Counted from the first letter of the stretch, positions 36,401-44,044 are shown. The stretch: DNA of 64,000 bases from Streptomyces sp. Ncost-T10-10d (GCF_900091955.1 NZ_FMDF01000133.1:1-64000); one strand, 5' to 3'. Translations and numbers: made by a program. The notes: generated from the sequence alone by a model not told the origin.

Positions 36401-37079
36401 CCCCCGCCGGCACTGGCTCCACCCCGTGCTCGGTCAGCAGGTGCGCGAATTCGGGATCGCGGGCTACCTGGGAGAGGCCAGTCGCGGTGAGGCTCGCTGC
36501 GCCGGACGGAACGTGGTGGCTCGTGCACACGCCAACGAGAACACCGTCGTGCGTGACGACCCCTGCCCCGGACACGCCCTTCCAGGGAGATCCGCTTGAA
36601 TGCTGCGGCGCAGGGCTGCTGAGGGCCAGCTCCATCTCGTGGCCCCCCAGGAAGGAGCCCAGAAGGATCGCCCCGGTCAACTGACGCGTTGTCGGCACAT
36701 CCTGACGCGACGCATAGTCGGGGAACCCGACCGCGATGAACGGTACCGACCCCACCGTTCGGGGCAGGATGCCCCACCGGGCGGGAGGGATGGCATGCCC
36801 GCCTTCCCCGAGAACCAGAAGGGCGAGGTCCACCTCTTTGATCCGGTGCCGCAACACCGTGGTGACCTGAACCTTCTGCGCCGACTGCCCTGGCAGTCTC
36901 ACCTCATAGCTGTCACCGGGTCGGGTGAAGCCGTGGCCGGCGCAGATGGCCAGTCGTGAGGCGAGCATGAAACCGGAAGCGGCGAAACGAGGGACACCGT
37001 CGGATCCGCGGCGCACCACCATGGCCACGCGCTCCAGGGCCTGCTGCGCGGCGATCAGATCAGCCACGGCCGAGGCCAC
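33441..37079 (-). CDS. Trypsin-like / STAND NTPase / helical-repeat protein
   Basis: A 1212-residue three-part protein. Residues 1-220 are a degenerate trypsin-like serine protease with a plausible triad: His49 (AICAGHGF), Asp84 (KEVDLALLVL) and Ser170 (WKGVSGAGV). Residues about 265-560 form a STAND-type P-loop NTPase with Walker A GPAGSGKT at 295-302 and Walker B VLLILDYLD near 345-352. From about 690 to 1190 runs a series of 38-40-residue helical repeats, each with a pattern like LLxxPxLxxxxAxxxIxxALxWL, probably a sensor superhelix. No signal or membrane segment is evident. Its partner at 37106-37408 resembles Trypco2. The GTG at 37079 has a weak ribosome binding site. Inference: regulated protease of a conflict system. 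Confidence 0.85.
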   Translation of the reverse strand: MASAVADLIAAQQALERVAMVVRRGSDGVPRFAASGFMLASRLAICAGHGFTRPGDSYEVRLPGQSAQKVQVTTVLRHRIKEVDLALLVLGEGGHAIPPARWGILPRTVGSVPFIAVGFPDYASRQDVPTTRQLTGAILLGSFLGGHEMELALSSPAPQHSSGSPWKGVSGAGVVTHDGVLVGVCTSHHVPSGAASLTATGLSQVARDPEFAHLLTEHGVEPVPAGDFLPPPLHPAVRDRVLTHAEVVRRLLGRRSYLDEEHLPFIHPGMDHASHPDHLFARLSTARSRGALLIGPAGSGKTRTCFEVAHRADRAGWQVLHVQPDSAVTVDDVATSVISCGRRRVLLILDYLDACPQVDLRVLAEVLIPEAKRRGVTVTCLASVRPGSLHTVQLRGSGRVLDEIYVREDWPHQSAIIAQVVRRAAPETVRLWGNEALSQLCGRRPVIALLIARAIEEQGLAQHPPGVAASIRPGELLDWLREGIRRDALAANPVLSPSPWDVASPDVERLAFTVAVAASPQPRMIVEQAIDTFLTMAGGSTVPFGGRRVVDTLISLGWLDEVGGQLVVVHDIVTDELLLQSLMPSPGWSIDAATAGALFATFTQHARTFSIFTGHLRRLAVDMAAHGPTHRFAALERFCKEWLTAQADQLGHLLADAGDDGGQALLTMVTSRPWQGFDRTVWNTLVAPWLARAEADHTARPFLTAALRGMDPAPACLVEASVGWLVRRGGQTDTEYLLLALLERPDLPPEAEDLVVDCTLAWVSPRPDWRHTPALLKRLLSMDHSRHRLQKVVAIVLAWLTPYRSLGVAPVIRAFLQRADIDAVACRKLLDHGLVWLRADVRPGSDVGPELCALLEHDRLPDPDRAALIRSALDWLEAGRMYPSTGRVLHRLLSTDGCPPELRPRMIAVARSWAAEGPAEHPALSRVIGTLLSADSVADAATPLLERLRSQPDAQSAPAILLRLLMHYEELTQDQARTAVTLAFTWLDSHPEHEAFSSALGPLLRVPDLPSAQLQRAIRLGCAALLARPNDHVLMAVMLSQLDGLTRDQARSVADASLRWLACHGGKAQRSVLASFLTRPDLSVEQARIGIDIALNRLSTDRSTKVRSVFSGVLRHPALDEDRRSRAIDTSLRWLQEHGMLPKARLVIEDLLTLPALSPSQRVHAMRLADCWLTRHGELPFADRLRSALDAESLRDASREQLGAGSGPSARC

Positions 37080-37105
37080 TTTCGTTGGACCGACTCATGA
37101 TGACG

Positions 37106-37408
37106 TCAGTCCTCCAGAACGGCTCCACGTCCTGAATCCGTCAGGACCGAGCCGCCGTCGGCCGTCTCGGCCGCGAGTTCCAAAGACACGGTGTGTGTGG
37201 CGGAGGCGCCCCCGGTCGCCTTCCCGCCGGCGGACAGCACCCAGAACTTGACCCCGCCCTGGGTCTCTGCCGATGCCGTCACCGCGACCTGCACGTCCAG
37301 CTTCACCGACTGCACTCGAAGCCGGACCGGTTGGCCCTCGCCGTCCGCCATGGCCTGTGCCAACTCGCCACGCAGTGCCTTGATGGTCTCCGCCAGACCG
37401 ATCTCCAT
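37106..37408 (-). CDS. Trypco2-like trypsin-co-occurring small protein
   Basis: A 100-residue protein whose first 75 residues match my knowledge of the Trypco2 domain: GLAETIKALRGELAQAMADG, then LRVQSVKLDVQVAVTASA, GVKFWVLSAGGKA and THTVSLEL. Proteins of this family are encoded next to trypsin-like peptidases fused to NTPase or repeat domains in computationally described NTP-dependent conflict systems. The gene lies 26 bases upstream of the trypsin/STAND gene in the same direction, with AGGGGG before its ATG. Its biochemical role is unknown; substrate or activity modulator of the peptidase are both possible. Confidence 0.85.
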   Translation of the reverse strand: MEIGLAETIKALRGELAQAMADGEGQPVRLRVQSVKLDVQVAVTASAETQGGVKFWVLSAGGKATGGASATHTVSLELAAETADGGSVLTDSGRGAVLED

Positions 37409-37914
37409 CAGTCCCCCTCTTCCGGACCGCTGCCGCCACCATCGTGCCCGTGGGGTGATGGTGGTGGAGACGGCCTACGTGATCACCTGATCATGGTAAA
37501 CGGTCGAGCCGAAGATGTTCGGGGGTCTGCGGCGATGTGGTCTGCGTCCGTATGCCGCCCTGGAATCCGCACCGGACAAGGCATTCGCGCGCCGCCACGA
37601 CGAGGACATACGAGCCGAGGCGGGCCGAGGGGCCGCCCGGCGAACGAGCGGCCTGACCTTTCTGGGACCTGGCCATGGTGGGCCCGCGTGATGCCACGGT
37701 CCGGTACCGCAACCCCGCCAGGCGGCCCGTGCACCCGCACCGTCTCCACCGGGACTCACCTGGAACCCCCGGCTGCATCGACATCGACACCCTCCCCGTA
37801 CGACGACTTCGGCGCCCAAGACCCCAACCGGGTCTTGGGCGCCGACGTCACGCCGGGCCCCGAATCGACCGACAGTGTCCGATTCTTGGAGAGGCCCTCA
37901 CAAACTCAGGCGTG
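37409..37914. other. Intergenic stretch without a convincing gene
   Basis: Short frames on both strands are mutually overlapping and Arg/Pro-rich shadow translations. The part next to 37408 must hold the promoter of the Trypco2/STAND pair, although I cannot mark hexamers with confidence. The only clear structure is the hairpin at 37811-37843. Confidence 0.5.
37811..37843 (-). terminator. Strong hairpin after the small secreted protein
   Basis: A perfect 14-base-pair stem (GGCGCCCAAGACCC at 37811-37824, complement at 37830-37843) with loop CAACC sits about 70 bases past the stop of the minus-strand gene at 37915. There is no T run, which is common in Streptomyces. Confidence 0.7.
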
Positions 37915-38274
37915 TCAGCTGTGGATGAACCACCAGTCGTCGGCCTGGTTCGGCTCGACGTAGTCCTGCCTCTCGCTGACGGTGACGTTGCCGGAGCAGC
38001 CGGCGCTCGAGTAACCGACCCAGTGCAGGTCCCACTTCCACCACCAGCCGCCGATGTAGTTGTCCTTGACGGGGGTGTTGAAGCAGGCGGTGGTGTACTG
38101 GCCGGCGTGGTTCCATCCGGCGACCTGGATGGAGTAGGTGCTGCCCTGGGTGTCGTAGAAGCGCAGCTGCTGGCCATTGGATCCGGCGAAGGCGGAGCCG
38201 GAGCCGAGCACCGCGAGGGCCGCGCCGGCGGCGGCTACGGTACCGATCCTGGCGAGCTTGGTCTTGATGGTCAC
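37915..38274 (-). CDS. Small secreted Trp-rich protein, unknown function
   Basis: A 119-residue exported protein. TIKTKLARIGTVAAAGAALAVLG is a Sec signal ending near SAFAGS. The mature 85 residues are rich in Trp, Gly and Asn, with IGGWWWKWDLHWVG and QADDWWFIHS, and have two cysteines (TACFNT and SAGCSG) that may pair. GGAAGGA precedes the GTG start. I do not recognise the family; the aromatic-rich surface suggests carbohydrate or cell-wall contact. A degraded relative lies directly upstream. Confidence 0.7.
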   Translation of the reverse strand: MTIKTKLARIGTVAAAGAALAVLGSGSAFAGSNGQQLRFYDTQGSTYSIQVAGWNHAGQYTTACFNTPVKDNYIGGWWWKWDLHWVGYSSAGCSGNVTVSERQDYVEPNQADDWWFIHS

Positions 38275-38399
38275 GGGTTTTCCTTCCGGAGGCAGCCGTA
38301 CGACATGACGAAGTGGTCGGCTTGGGGCGGGGTAACCATGCGTCGCCGAAGAGACGATGGAGGAGGAGCGACCGGTGGTGGGCTTCTCGCGGAAGCGTC

Positions 38400-38575
38400 T
38401 TACAGGCCGTTCCGGACGTAGTTGTCGCTGCCTTGGTTCCAGGGAACCAGGCGTCGTGGGTGCCATGGTCGGCGACCGGGCAGTCATCGGAGCGGGAGGG
38501 GGTGCAGCGGACGTCGCCCCACCACCAGCCGTCGAGGTTGTGTACTTTGTCGGTTCGGCATGCACGGTGAAGTCT
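38400..38575 (-). pseudogene. Remnant of a paralogous Trp-rich secreted protein
   Basis: On the minus strand one frame reads VHNLDGWWWGDVRCTPSRSD and, after a one-base frame change near 38445, continues VPWNQGSDNYVRNGL followed by TAA at 38400. The GGWWW-like core and NYV/NYI segments echo the intact protein at 37915-38274, but no signal peptide or start is left. The rest of 38275-38645 shows no other gene. Confidence 0.4.
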
Positions 38576-38645
38576 TCAGCCGTATCGCGCATGATTCGGC
38601 CGATACGAGGGTCCATCACATCCTTCCGGCCCTCCAATTCCCCTT

Positions 38646-39602
38646 CTAGTGACCGGCCGTAGTGGCGAGGACATCGTCAACCGCTTTCATCTTCCTCTGA
38701 TGCATCAGGTACAACTTGTCGAGGGTTTCGCGGTGTTGCCGGATCAGGGACTGTTGCTTCTCGGACTCGACGGACAGCCACACCTGGGGGAGCTGTACGG
38801 ACTCCTTGCACGTGACGTCGGCGACCGCCGTTCGCTTCTCCAACGTGGAAATGGCAGGGCCGAGGAACCGTTGGTCAGCCATGGCGTCCATCGGGGTCGC
38901 ATAGGAGAAGCCCGACGACTTCATGCAGGAGGACCACCGGGCGAAGACCGCCCGCACGCGCGCGTCCTGCGTCGATTCCCGGTTGGCGCGGCTGTTGATC
39001 AGGCTCGCGATCTCCGAGCCGGCGGGGTAGGTGAAGGGTGCGTGGATCCTGTCGTTCGCCTCCTTCGTGCAACCCCCCTTCGGAATCTGCCGTCCATGAA
39101 GAACAGGAAGGGGTGACGGGGGCGGCGCCGCTGTCCCCGCCGGCGCGTACGGAGTCGTCGTGCCATGGAGAACCAGCATGAGATCGTCGTCGATCCGCGT
39201 CCGCTTCTCCGGCGTCTTCCGAATCGGGAGATGGTAGCCCTCCGCCTCGGCCTCACGGCGCCTGATCAGGCCGTACCGCCGATCCGACGGTTGCTGTGCG
39301 GACGCGTCGTACACCGGTGCCTGGGCAACGATGCCGAACCTGCGGACGCACGCGTTGATCAGAGCGTCCTCGGCGGTCGAGATCCTGGCGTGCTGAGCCG
39401 CCGTGAAACTGTATGCCGCGAGCGGCAGACTGAAGGTCGGAGAGGGCGTTTCACGCGCTGCCGGGTTCTCCGGAGAAGCGGGCGCGACCGATGCCGAGCT
39501 CGTGGTTTCCCGAGGCACGGATCCGGATTCGGAGGTGCACGCGCTCATGCTGATGAGCGACAGGGCCGACAGCATGATCCGGAGGACTGGGGTCATCCTC
39601 AC
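38646..39602 (-). CDS. Lipoprotein, unknown function
   Basis: A 318-residue predicted lipoprotein. The signal LRIMLSALSLISMSAC ends in a lipobox Cys followed by a Ser/Thr/Pro linker. The mature part is mostly helical and charged, with INACVRRFG, KGGCTKEANDRIHAP, RWSSCMKSSGFSYATPMDAM and a C-terminal helix SLIRQHRETLDKLYLMHQRK. This style is frequent in uncharacterised Streptomyces lipoproteins with conserved cysteines. The GTG start overlaps the stop of the previous small secreted protein (GTGA), so the two are probably co-translated. Confidence 0.75.
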   Translation of the reverse strand: MRMTPVLRIMLSALSLISMSACTSESGSVPRETTSSASVAPASPENPAARETPSPTFSLPLAAYSFTAAQHARISTAEDALINACVRRFGIVAQAPVYDASAQQPSDRRYGLIRRREAEAEGYHLPIRKTPEKRTRIDDDLMLVLHGTTTPYAPAGTAAPPPSPLPVLHGRQIPKGGCTKEANDRIHAPFTYPAGSEIASLINSRANRESTQDARVRAVFARWSSCMKSSGFSYATPMDAMADQRFLGPAISTLEKRTAVADVTCKESVQLPQVWLSVESEKQQSLIRQHRETLDKLYLMHQRKMKAVDDVLATTAGH

Positions 39603-40063
39603 TGGAACTGGTAGCACGTTCCCGTGTAGGCCCACGTCATGGACGCGTTGTTGTTGTAGGTGTAGTGGAGCTGGTACGCCTTGGAGTTGGGGGCGATCGC
39701 GTCGCACGCCCCGCCGTAGTTGCTGTTGAAGTAGATGGTCGCCCACGTCTTGGAGGGCCACCCCATGGTGTTGGTGTAGCCGGAAGCCGCGTGGTTCTTG
39801 ACGCTCTGCCCCAGGCCGGCGCCCGTGAGCCCGGGCCACTCGAACTTGTACGGCTCGAAGTTCGGAATGGGAGTGTCCCAGAACGTTTCGCCCGCGCCCC
39901 CGAAGTTGCTGTTGTAAAACAGGTTGAGGCAGTTGTGGTTGTATCCGTCATTGGGACACGCCGGCCCCACTCCCGCGGAAGCTGCCGGAGCAGCGGCGAT
40001 GGTCCCCATCGTCACCGCGGCCACAGTGGTGAACAACGCAGCCGCACGCTTGATCCTACGCAA
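39599..40063 (-). CDS. Secreted protein resembling peptidase-inhibitor/crystallin-fold family
   Basis: A 154-residue exported protein. RAAALFTTVAAVTMGTIAAAP is a Sec signal with cleavage near ASAG. The mature chain has two similar halves marked by NLFYNSNFGGAGETFW and TIYFNSNYGGACDAI, a repeated FNSNxGG pattern resembling beta/gamma-crystallin-like small proteins, some of which are metalloproteinase inhibitors (I36). Four cysteines occur in the mature part. The start is a TTG with GGGGGAG close in front, which is unusual, so the exact N-terminus is uncertain. It is translationally coupled to the lipoprotein downstream. Confidence 0.7.
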   Translation of the reverse strand: MRRIKRAAALFTTVAAVTMGTIAAAPAASAGVGPACPNDGYNHNCLNLFYNSNFGGAGETFWDTPIPNFEPYKFEWPGLTGAGLGQSVKNHAASGYTNTMGWPSKTWATIYFNSNYGGACDAIAPNSKAYQLHYTYNNNASMTWAYTGTCYQFQ

Positions 40064-40199
40064 GATCTCCCCCTGATTTGATGTTGGTCGGAGCGATGGA
40101 ACCGATCTTGCTCGTGCCCATTAACAGCTGTCTAACAGGGGTTGTTAGAGGCCGCCTGGCTGCGCGGACACCCGCCCGGAGCGCGTTCCCGATGGCGAC

Positions 40200-40614
40200 C
40201 CCGCGCGCCTGCGGAGACCGCGCCGCTACGATGACGAGGTTCTTCGAGCGGGTCAACGGCATCGGTACGGCCGATGCCACACCGGCGGCCCAGAAGCAGG
40301 TCGCGGCGGACGTCATCGCGGCTTACGAACAGATCATCACCCGGACCCACGCGACGGGCATTCGGGTGTACGGAGCGACGTCGGCCCCGTTCGGAGCGCA
40401 TACCCCTACGACGACCCGGACGGCTACCGGGAGGAGGTCCGGCAGACGGTCAACACCTGAGCACGAGCGGCCGCTTCGACAGCGTGCTCGACTTCGGAAA
40501 AGGTCGCACGCGATCCGCTCGATCCCCGCCGACTCAGGGCGTCGGCGACCATCTGTACCTCAACCGGTCGGGCTACCGGGCGCCGGCGGACGCGGTCCCG
40601 ACCCGGCTGTTCTG
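40200..40614 (+). pseudogene. SGNH/GDSL hydrolase remnant
   Basis: Pieces of the C-terminal half of a secreted SGNH hydrolase are visible in more than one frame: ERVNGIGTADATPAAQKQV and YEQIITRTHATGIRVYGAT, then after a shift YDDPDGYREEVRQTVNT with a stop, then SGRFDSVLDF, and finally GVGDHLYLNRSGYRAPADAV, matching the family's terminal Asp-His block. The N-terminal GDSL motif is missing. The stop and shifts show the gene is dead. Confidence 0.8.
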
Positions 40615-40658
40615 GCCGGCACCGCTTCCCAGGTGCTTCGGCTGCAACCGACCCCGCG

Positions 40659-40700
40659 CCTTCGACGGCCCCGCCCGCGTACGGGCGCGGCCGTCGAAGG
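40659..40700 (-). terminator. Hairpin terminator of the EF-G paralogue
   Basis: A 12-base-pair perfect stem (CCTTCGACGGCC at 40659-40670, complement at 40689-40700), extended by GC-rich inner pairing, lies immediately after the EF-G stop on the minus strand. Confidence 0.75.
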
Positions 40701-40702
40701 TT

Positions 40703-42802
40703 CTACCGGTCCGGTGTCCCGCGAGGCACCGCGCCCGGTGCCGGGGCGTAACCGGTGGCCCGAGTGGTGAACGTTCCCCGGCCCTGGGTCCGGCTGCGCA
40801 GCCGGGTCGCATAGCCGAACAGCTCGGCCAGCGGCACGGTCGCGGTGATCACGGACGTGCCGGCCCGCGCGGTCGAGCCCGAGACCCGGCCACGCCGTGC
40901 CGCCAGGTCACCGAGCACCCCGCCCACGGCGTCGTCGGGCACGGTGACCGTGACCTCCACCACCGGTTCCAGCAGCACCATCACGCTGTTGCGCAGCGCC
41001 TCACGGAGCGCGAGCCGGCCGGCCGTCCGGAACGCCATCTCCGACGAGTCCTTGGAGTGGGTGGCCCCGTCGGCCAGCGTGACCCGCAGTCCGGTCACCG
41101 GGTGTCCGCCGAGGGGCCCCTCCGCCAGGGCATCCCGGCAGCCGGCCTCCACCGCCCGGACGTACTCCTGCGGCACCCGGCCACCGGTGACGGTCGACCG
41201 GAACACGAAGTCCACTGCATCGCCAGTGCCGTTGTCTCCGGCGGCTTCCAGCGGCTCCACATCGAGGACGACATGAGCGAACTGGCCGGCACCTCCGTCC
41301 TGCTTGACGTGCCGGTACACCAGTCCGGACACCCCTCGGACGACCGTCTCCCGGTAGGCCACCTGCGGCCGGCCGACGCCGATCTCCAGCCCGTGAGCAC
41401 GACGGATCTTCTCCACCGCGACCTCCAGATGCAGTTCCCCCATTCCGGACAGCACCGTCTGACCGGTCTCGGGATCGGTCCGGACCGCCAGCGAAGGATC
41501 CTCCTCGACCAATCGCGCCAGCGCCGACACCAAGCGTTCGGTGTCGATGCGTCTGCGGGCCTCGACCGCCACAGAGACGACCGGATCGGCAACGGAGGGC
41601 GGTTCGAGAACCAAGGGCGCCGCGGGTGTGCACAGGGTCGCCCCGGCACGGGCGGCCTTCAGCCCGATCACCGCGACGATGTCCCCGGCCACCGCCTGCT
41701 CCACGTCCGAGTGCTGTCCGGCCTGCACCCGCAGGATCCGGCCGATTCGCTCGTTGCGCCGCGCGCCCACGTCCAGCACCGCGTCCCCCTTCCGGATCGT
41801 TCCCGAATACACGCGCAGGTAGGTCAGCCGCCCCGTGGCCGTCGAGTTCACCTTGAACACCAGCGCGGCGAACGGTGCCGCCGGGTCGGCGGACCGCTCC
41901 TGCACCGCGCCGTCCAGGCTGCCGCGTACCGCCGGCACATCCAGTGGCGAGGGCAGGTAGGCCACGACGGCCTCCAGCAGCGGTTCGATCCCTCGGTTGC
42001 GGTAGGCCGAACCGCACAACACCACAACGCCCTCACCGGTACGGGTCAGGTCACGCAGGGCGGTGGACAGGGTCTGTGCGGAGACCGTCGACTCCGCACA
42101 GAACTCCTCCAACGCGACCGGATGGAGTTCCGCCACCGTCTCCTCGAGCAGTCGGCGGCGCCGGTGCGCCTCTTCCCACAGGGCGTCGGGCACCCGGCCC
42201 TCCTCGAACGTGCCGCGGCCGTCGGCCCAGACCAGCGACCGCATACGCAGCAGATCCACCACCCCGGTGAACCCGTCCTCCTTTCCGATCGGCAGCTGTG
42301 CCACCAGCGGGACCGTGTGAAGCCGCGCCCTTATCGACGCGACCGCCGTGTCGAGGTCGGCACCGGCACGGTCCAGCTTGTTGACGAACGCGATTCGCGG
42401 CACCCCGTGCCGATCGGCCTGCCGCCACACCGACTCGCTCTGCGGTTCGACCCCGGCGACAGCATCGAACACCGCGATCGCGCCGTCGAGCACCCGCAGC
42501 GAGCGCTCCACCTCGTCGGAGAAGTCGACATGGCCCGGGGTGTCGATCAGATTGATCCGGTGGCCGTCCCAGGCACAACTCACCGCAGCGGCAAAGATGG
42601 TGATCCCACGGTCGCGTTCCTGGGAATCGAAGTCGGTGACTGTCGTCCCGTCATGGACCTCGCCCCGCTTGTGGGTGGTGCCGGTGAGGTAGAGGATCCG
42701 TTCGGTGACGGTGGTCTTGCCGGCATCGACATGGGCGAGGATGCCCAGATTGCGAACGCCGGTCAGCGGACTGGTGAGATGACGGTGCAGGTCGGTACGC
42801 AC
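40703..42802 (-). CDS. Translation elongation factor G paralogue
   Basis: A 699-residue EF-G-type GTPase. G1 is AHVDAGKTT near residue 20, G2 GITI, G3 DTPGHVDF and G4 NKLD. Domain II follows (LVFKVNSTATGRLTYLRVYSG), then domains III-V (SGMGELHLEVAVEKIRR, GGRVPQEYVRAVEAGCRDAL). It would drive ribosomal translocation or recycling. No str-operon genes (rpsL, rpsG, tuf) are nearby, so it is a second, accessory copy; its sequence departs from housekeeping EF-G, and roles in ribosome rescue or antibiotic tolerance are possible but unproven. The GTG at 42802 is chosen because conserved sequence starts there. Confidence 0.88.
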   Translation of the reverse strand: MRTDLHRHLTSPLTGVRNLGILAHVDAGKTTVTERILYLTGTTHKRGEVHDGTTVTDFDSQERDRGITIFAAAVSCAWDGHRINLIDTPGHVDFSDEVERSLRVLDGAIAVFDAVAGVEPQSESVWRQADRHGVPRIAFVNKLDRAGADLDTAVASIRARLHTVPLVAQLPIGKEDGFTGVVDLLRMRSLVWADGRGTFEEGRVPDALWEEAHRRRRLLEETVAELHPVALEEFCAESTVSAQTLSTALRDLTRTGEGVVVLCGSAYRNRGIEPLLEAVVAYLPSPLDVPAVRGSLDGAVQERSADPAAPFAALVFKVNSTATGRLTYLRVYSGTIRKGDAVLDVGARRNERIGRILRVQAGQHSDVEQAVAGDIVAVIGLKAARAGATLCTPAAPLVLEPPSVADPVVSVAVEARRRIDTERLVSALARLVEEDPSLAVRTDPETGQTVLSGMGELHLEVAVEKIRRAHGLEIGVGRPQVAYRETVVRGVSGLVYRHVKQDGGAGQFAHVVLDVEPLEAAGDNGTGDAVDFVFRSTVTGGRVPQEYVRAVEAGCRDALAEGPLGGHPVTGLRVTLADGATHSKDSSEMAFRTAGRLALREALRNSVMVLLEPVVEVTVTVPDDAVGGVLGDLAARRGRVSGSTARAGTSVITATVPLAELFGYATRLRSRTQGRGTFTTRATGYAPAPGAVPRGTPDR

Positions 42803-42949
42803 GGCCCATGGCCTTTCGGGGTGATCCGGATCGGGTCGGCGCAATTCCCGGACGAACCGGCCTGTGGTCAGGCCCCGCAGAAACCCCTGATGCGGCGCAC
42901 CGCATCGCGGCACAGCCGCCCGTGCGGCTCAACACCTGCAGGAATGGGG

Positions 42950-43066
42950 TCAGTTGTTCGTCACGGACATCCGATGCCAGCCGCGCAGCGGGCACCGGGC
43001 ACACGAGGACACCAGGATCACCTCGTACCGCGACTGGGGGACGACAACAGCGGTGCGGTAACGCAC
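42950..43066 (-). CDS. 38-residue Cys-containing small protein upstream of EF-G
   Basis: A very short frame, VRYRTAVVVPQSRYEVILVS then SSCARCPLRGWHR, ends 147 bases before the EF-G start on the same strand. GGGGAG lies 7 bases before the GTG, an excellent site. Codon third positions are G/C-rich. A CxxC pair suggests metal binding. It might be an independent small protein or a leader peptide for EF-G. Confidence 0.6.
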   Translation of the reverse strand: MRYRTAVVVPQSRYEVILVSSCARCPLRGWHRMSVTNN

Positions 43067-43381
43067 GGCCGGTCTCCCCTCACTCGTCACGGTGCGCGCT
43101 GCGATGGTGTTGCAGCGTGCGATCGGTGGCGAGTGTAGTGAACCCGGTGCCGGCAGCTCACCGGGTTTTTCTGCCCGGCGCCGTGTCCGGCGACCCGCGC
43201 ATCGGACCGGGTCGGCTTCTCCTGCCCGGCCATCGGCGGCTGGGAGATCCCGGACTCGGTCCCGGCGTGCAACCAGGTCGCCCTGATCCCTCATGTGACG
43301 TGCCCCGATCGGGCGTTGAAGGTCGCTGCGAATGATGAAACGATCCCGAGGAGCCGTCGGGGCAACGGAAGGACCACATCG
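43067..43381. other. Divergent intergenic region, no gene recognised
   Basis: The space between the small Cys peptide (minus) and the methyltransferase (plus) contains only overlapping low-quality frames. It must hold divergent promoters; I could not fix their hexamers. Confidence 0.45.
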
Positions 43382-44014
43382 ATGAACGAAGACCACGGCC
43401 TCCCGGCCGCGCGGGTGTTCGATGCTCTGGGCGCCGAGTACGAGCGGGCGTTCGCCGGCTCGGCCACCCACCACGCCTCGCTGAAAAGGCTGTTGGAGCA
43501 CATCGGACCGCACAGCCGGGTCCTGGACGTGGGCTGCGGAACAGGCCGGCCGACCGCGCAGACCCTGGTCGACGCCGGTCACGACGTGCTGGGTGTCGAC
43601 GTCTCGCCCGTCATGGTGGACCTGGCGGCCCGACAAGTGCCCGGCGCATCCTTCGAGTGTGCCGATATTCGCGAACTTCCCCTGGACGAGGGGAGTTTCG
43701 ATGCGGTCTGCGTGTACTTCTCGTTGCTGCAGATGTCCCGCGACGAGCAGTCCCGACTCCTGGGGAAGCTGGCGCGACTGCTGGTACCCGGAGGCCACCT
43801 GGTCGTCGCGACGGTGCCGCTGGACGTCGAGGACGTCGGCGTCGTCTTCATGGGACAGAAGGTGCGGGCGACCAGCTTCGGCGCCGACGAATTCGCCGAG
43901 CTGGTCGCCCGGGCCGGATTCACGGTCCTCTGGGAGCACAGCAGCCTGTTCACCCCGGCCTACGAAGCAGCGGTGGCCGAGCCCCAGTTGTTCCTGCACT
44001 GCCGACGGGCCTGA
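43382..44014 (+). CDS. Class I SAM-dependent methyltransferase
   Basis: A 210-residue methyltransferase of the UbiE/Methyltransf_25 type. Motif I is VLDVGCGTGRPTAQTL, the acidic residue of motif II is in VLGVDVSPVMVDLA, and SFDAVCVYFSLLQM plus LLVPGGHLVVATVP form the later motifs. It has no export signal. The substrate is a small molecule or lipid and cannot be inferred from the neighbours. GGAAGGA precedes the ATG at 43382; the longer frame has no ribosome binding site. A hairpin follows. Confidence 0.85.
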   Translation: MNEDHGLPAARVFDALGAEYERAFAGSATHHASLKRLLEHIGPHSRVLDVGCGTGRPTAQTLVDAGHDVLGVDVSPVMVDLAARQVPGASFECADIRELPLDEGSFDAVCVYFSLLQMSRDEQSRLLGKLARLLVPGGHLVVATVPLDVEDVGVVFMGQKVRATSFGADEFAELVARAGFTVLWEHSSLFTPAYEAAVAEPQLFLHCRRA

Positions 44015-44021
44015 CATACGG

Positions 44022-44044
44022 GGGCCTGCCCGGAGGACAGGCCC
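44022..44044 (+). terminator. Hairpin after the methyltransferase
   Basis: GGGCCTG at 44022-44028 pairs with CAGGCCC at 44038-44044 across a 9-base loop, 8 bases after the stop. It also faces the end of the convergent gene at 44054. Confidence 0.6.

Noticed and set aside
37483..37819. Several short overlapping frames between Trypco2 and the secreted protein
   Set aside because: They overlap on both strands, lack ribosome binding sites and look like nothing known.
40274..43138. A 954-residue plus-strand open frame opposite EF-G
   Set aside because: The minus strand has all EF-G motifs; the plus frame has no domain and begins in the SGNH remnant.
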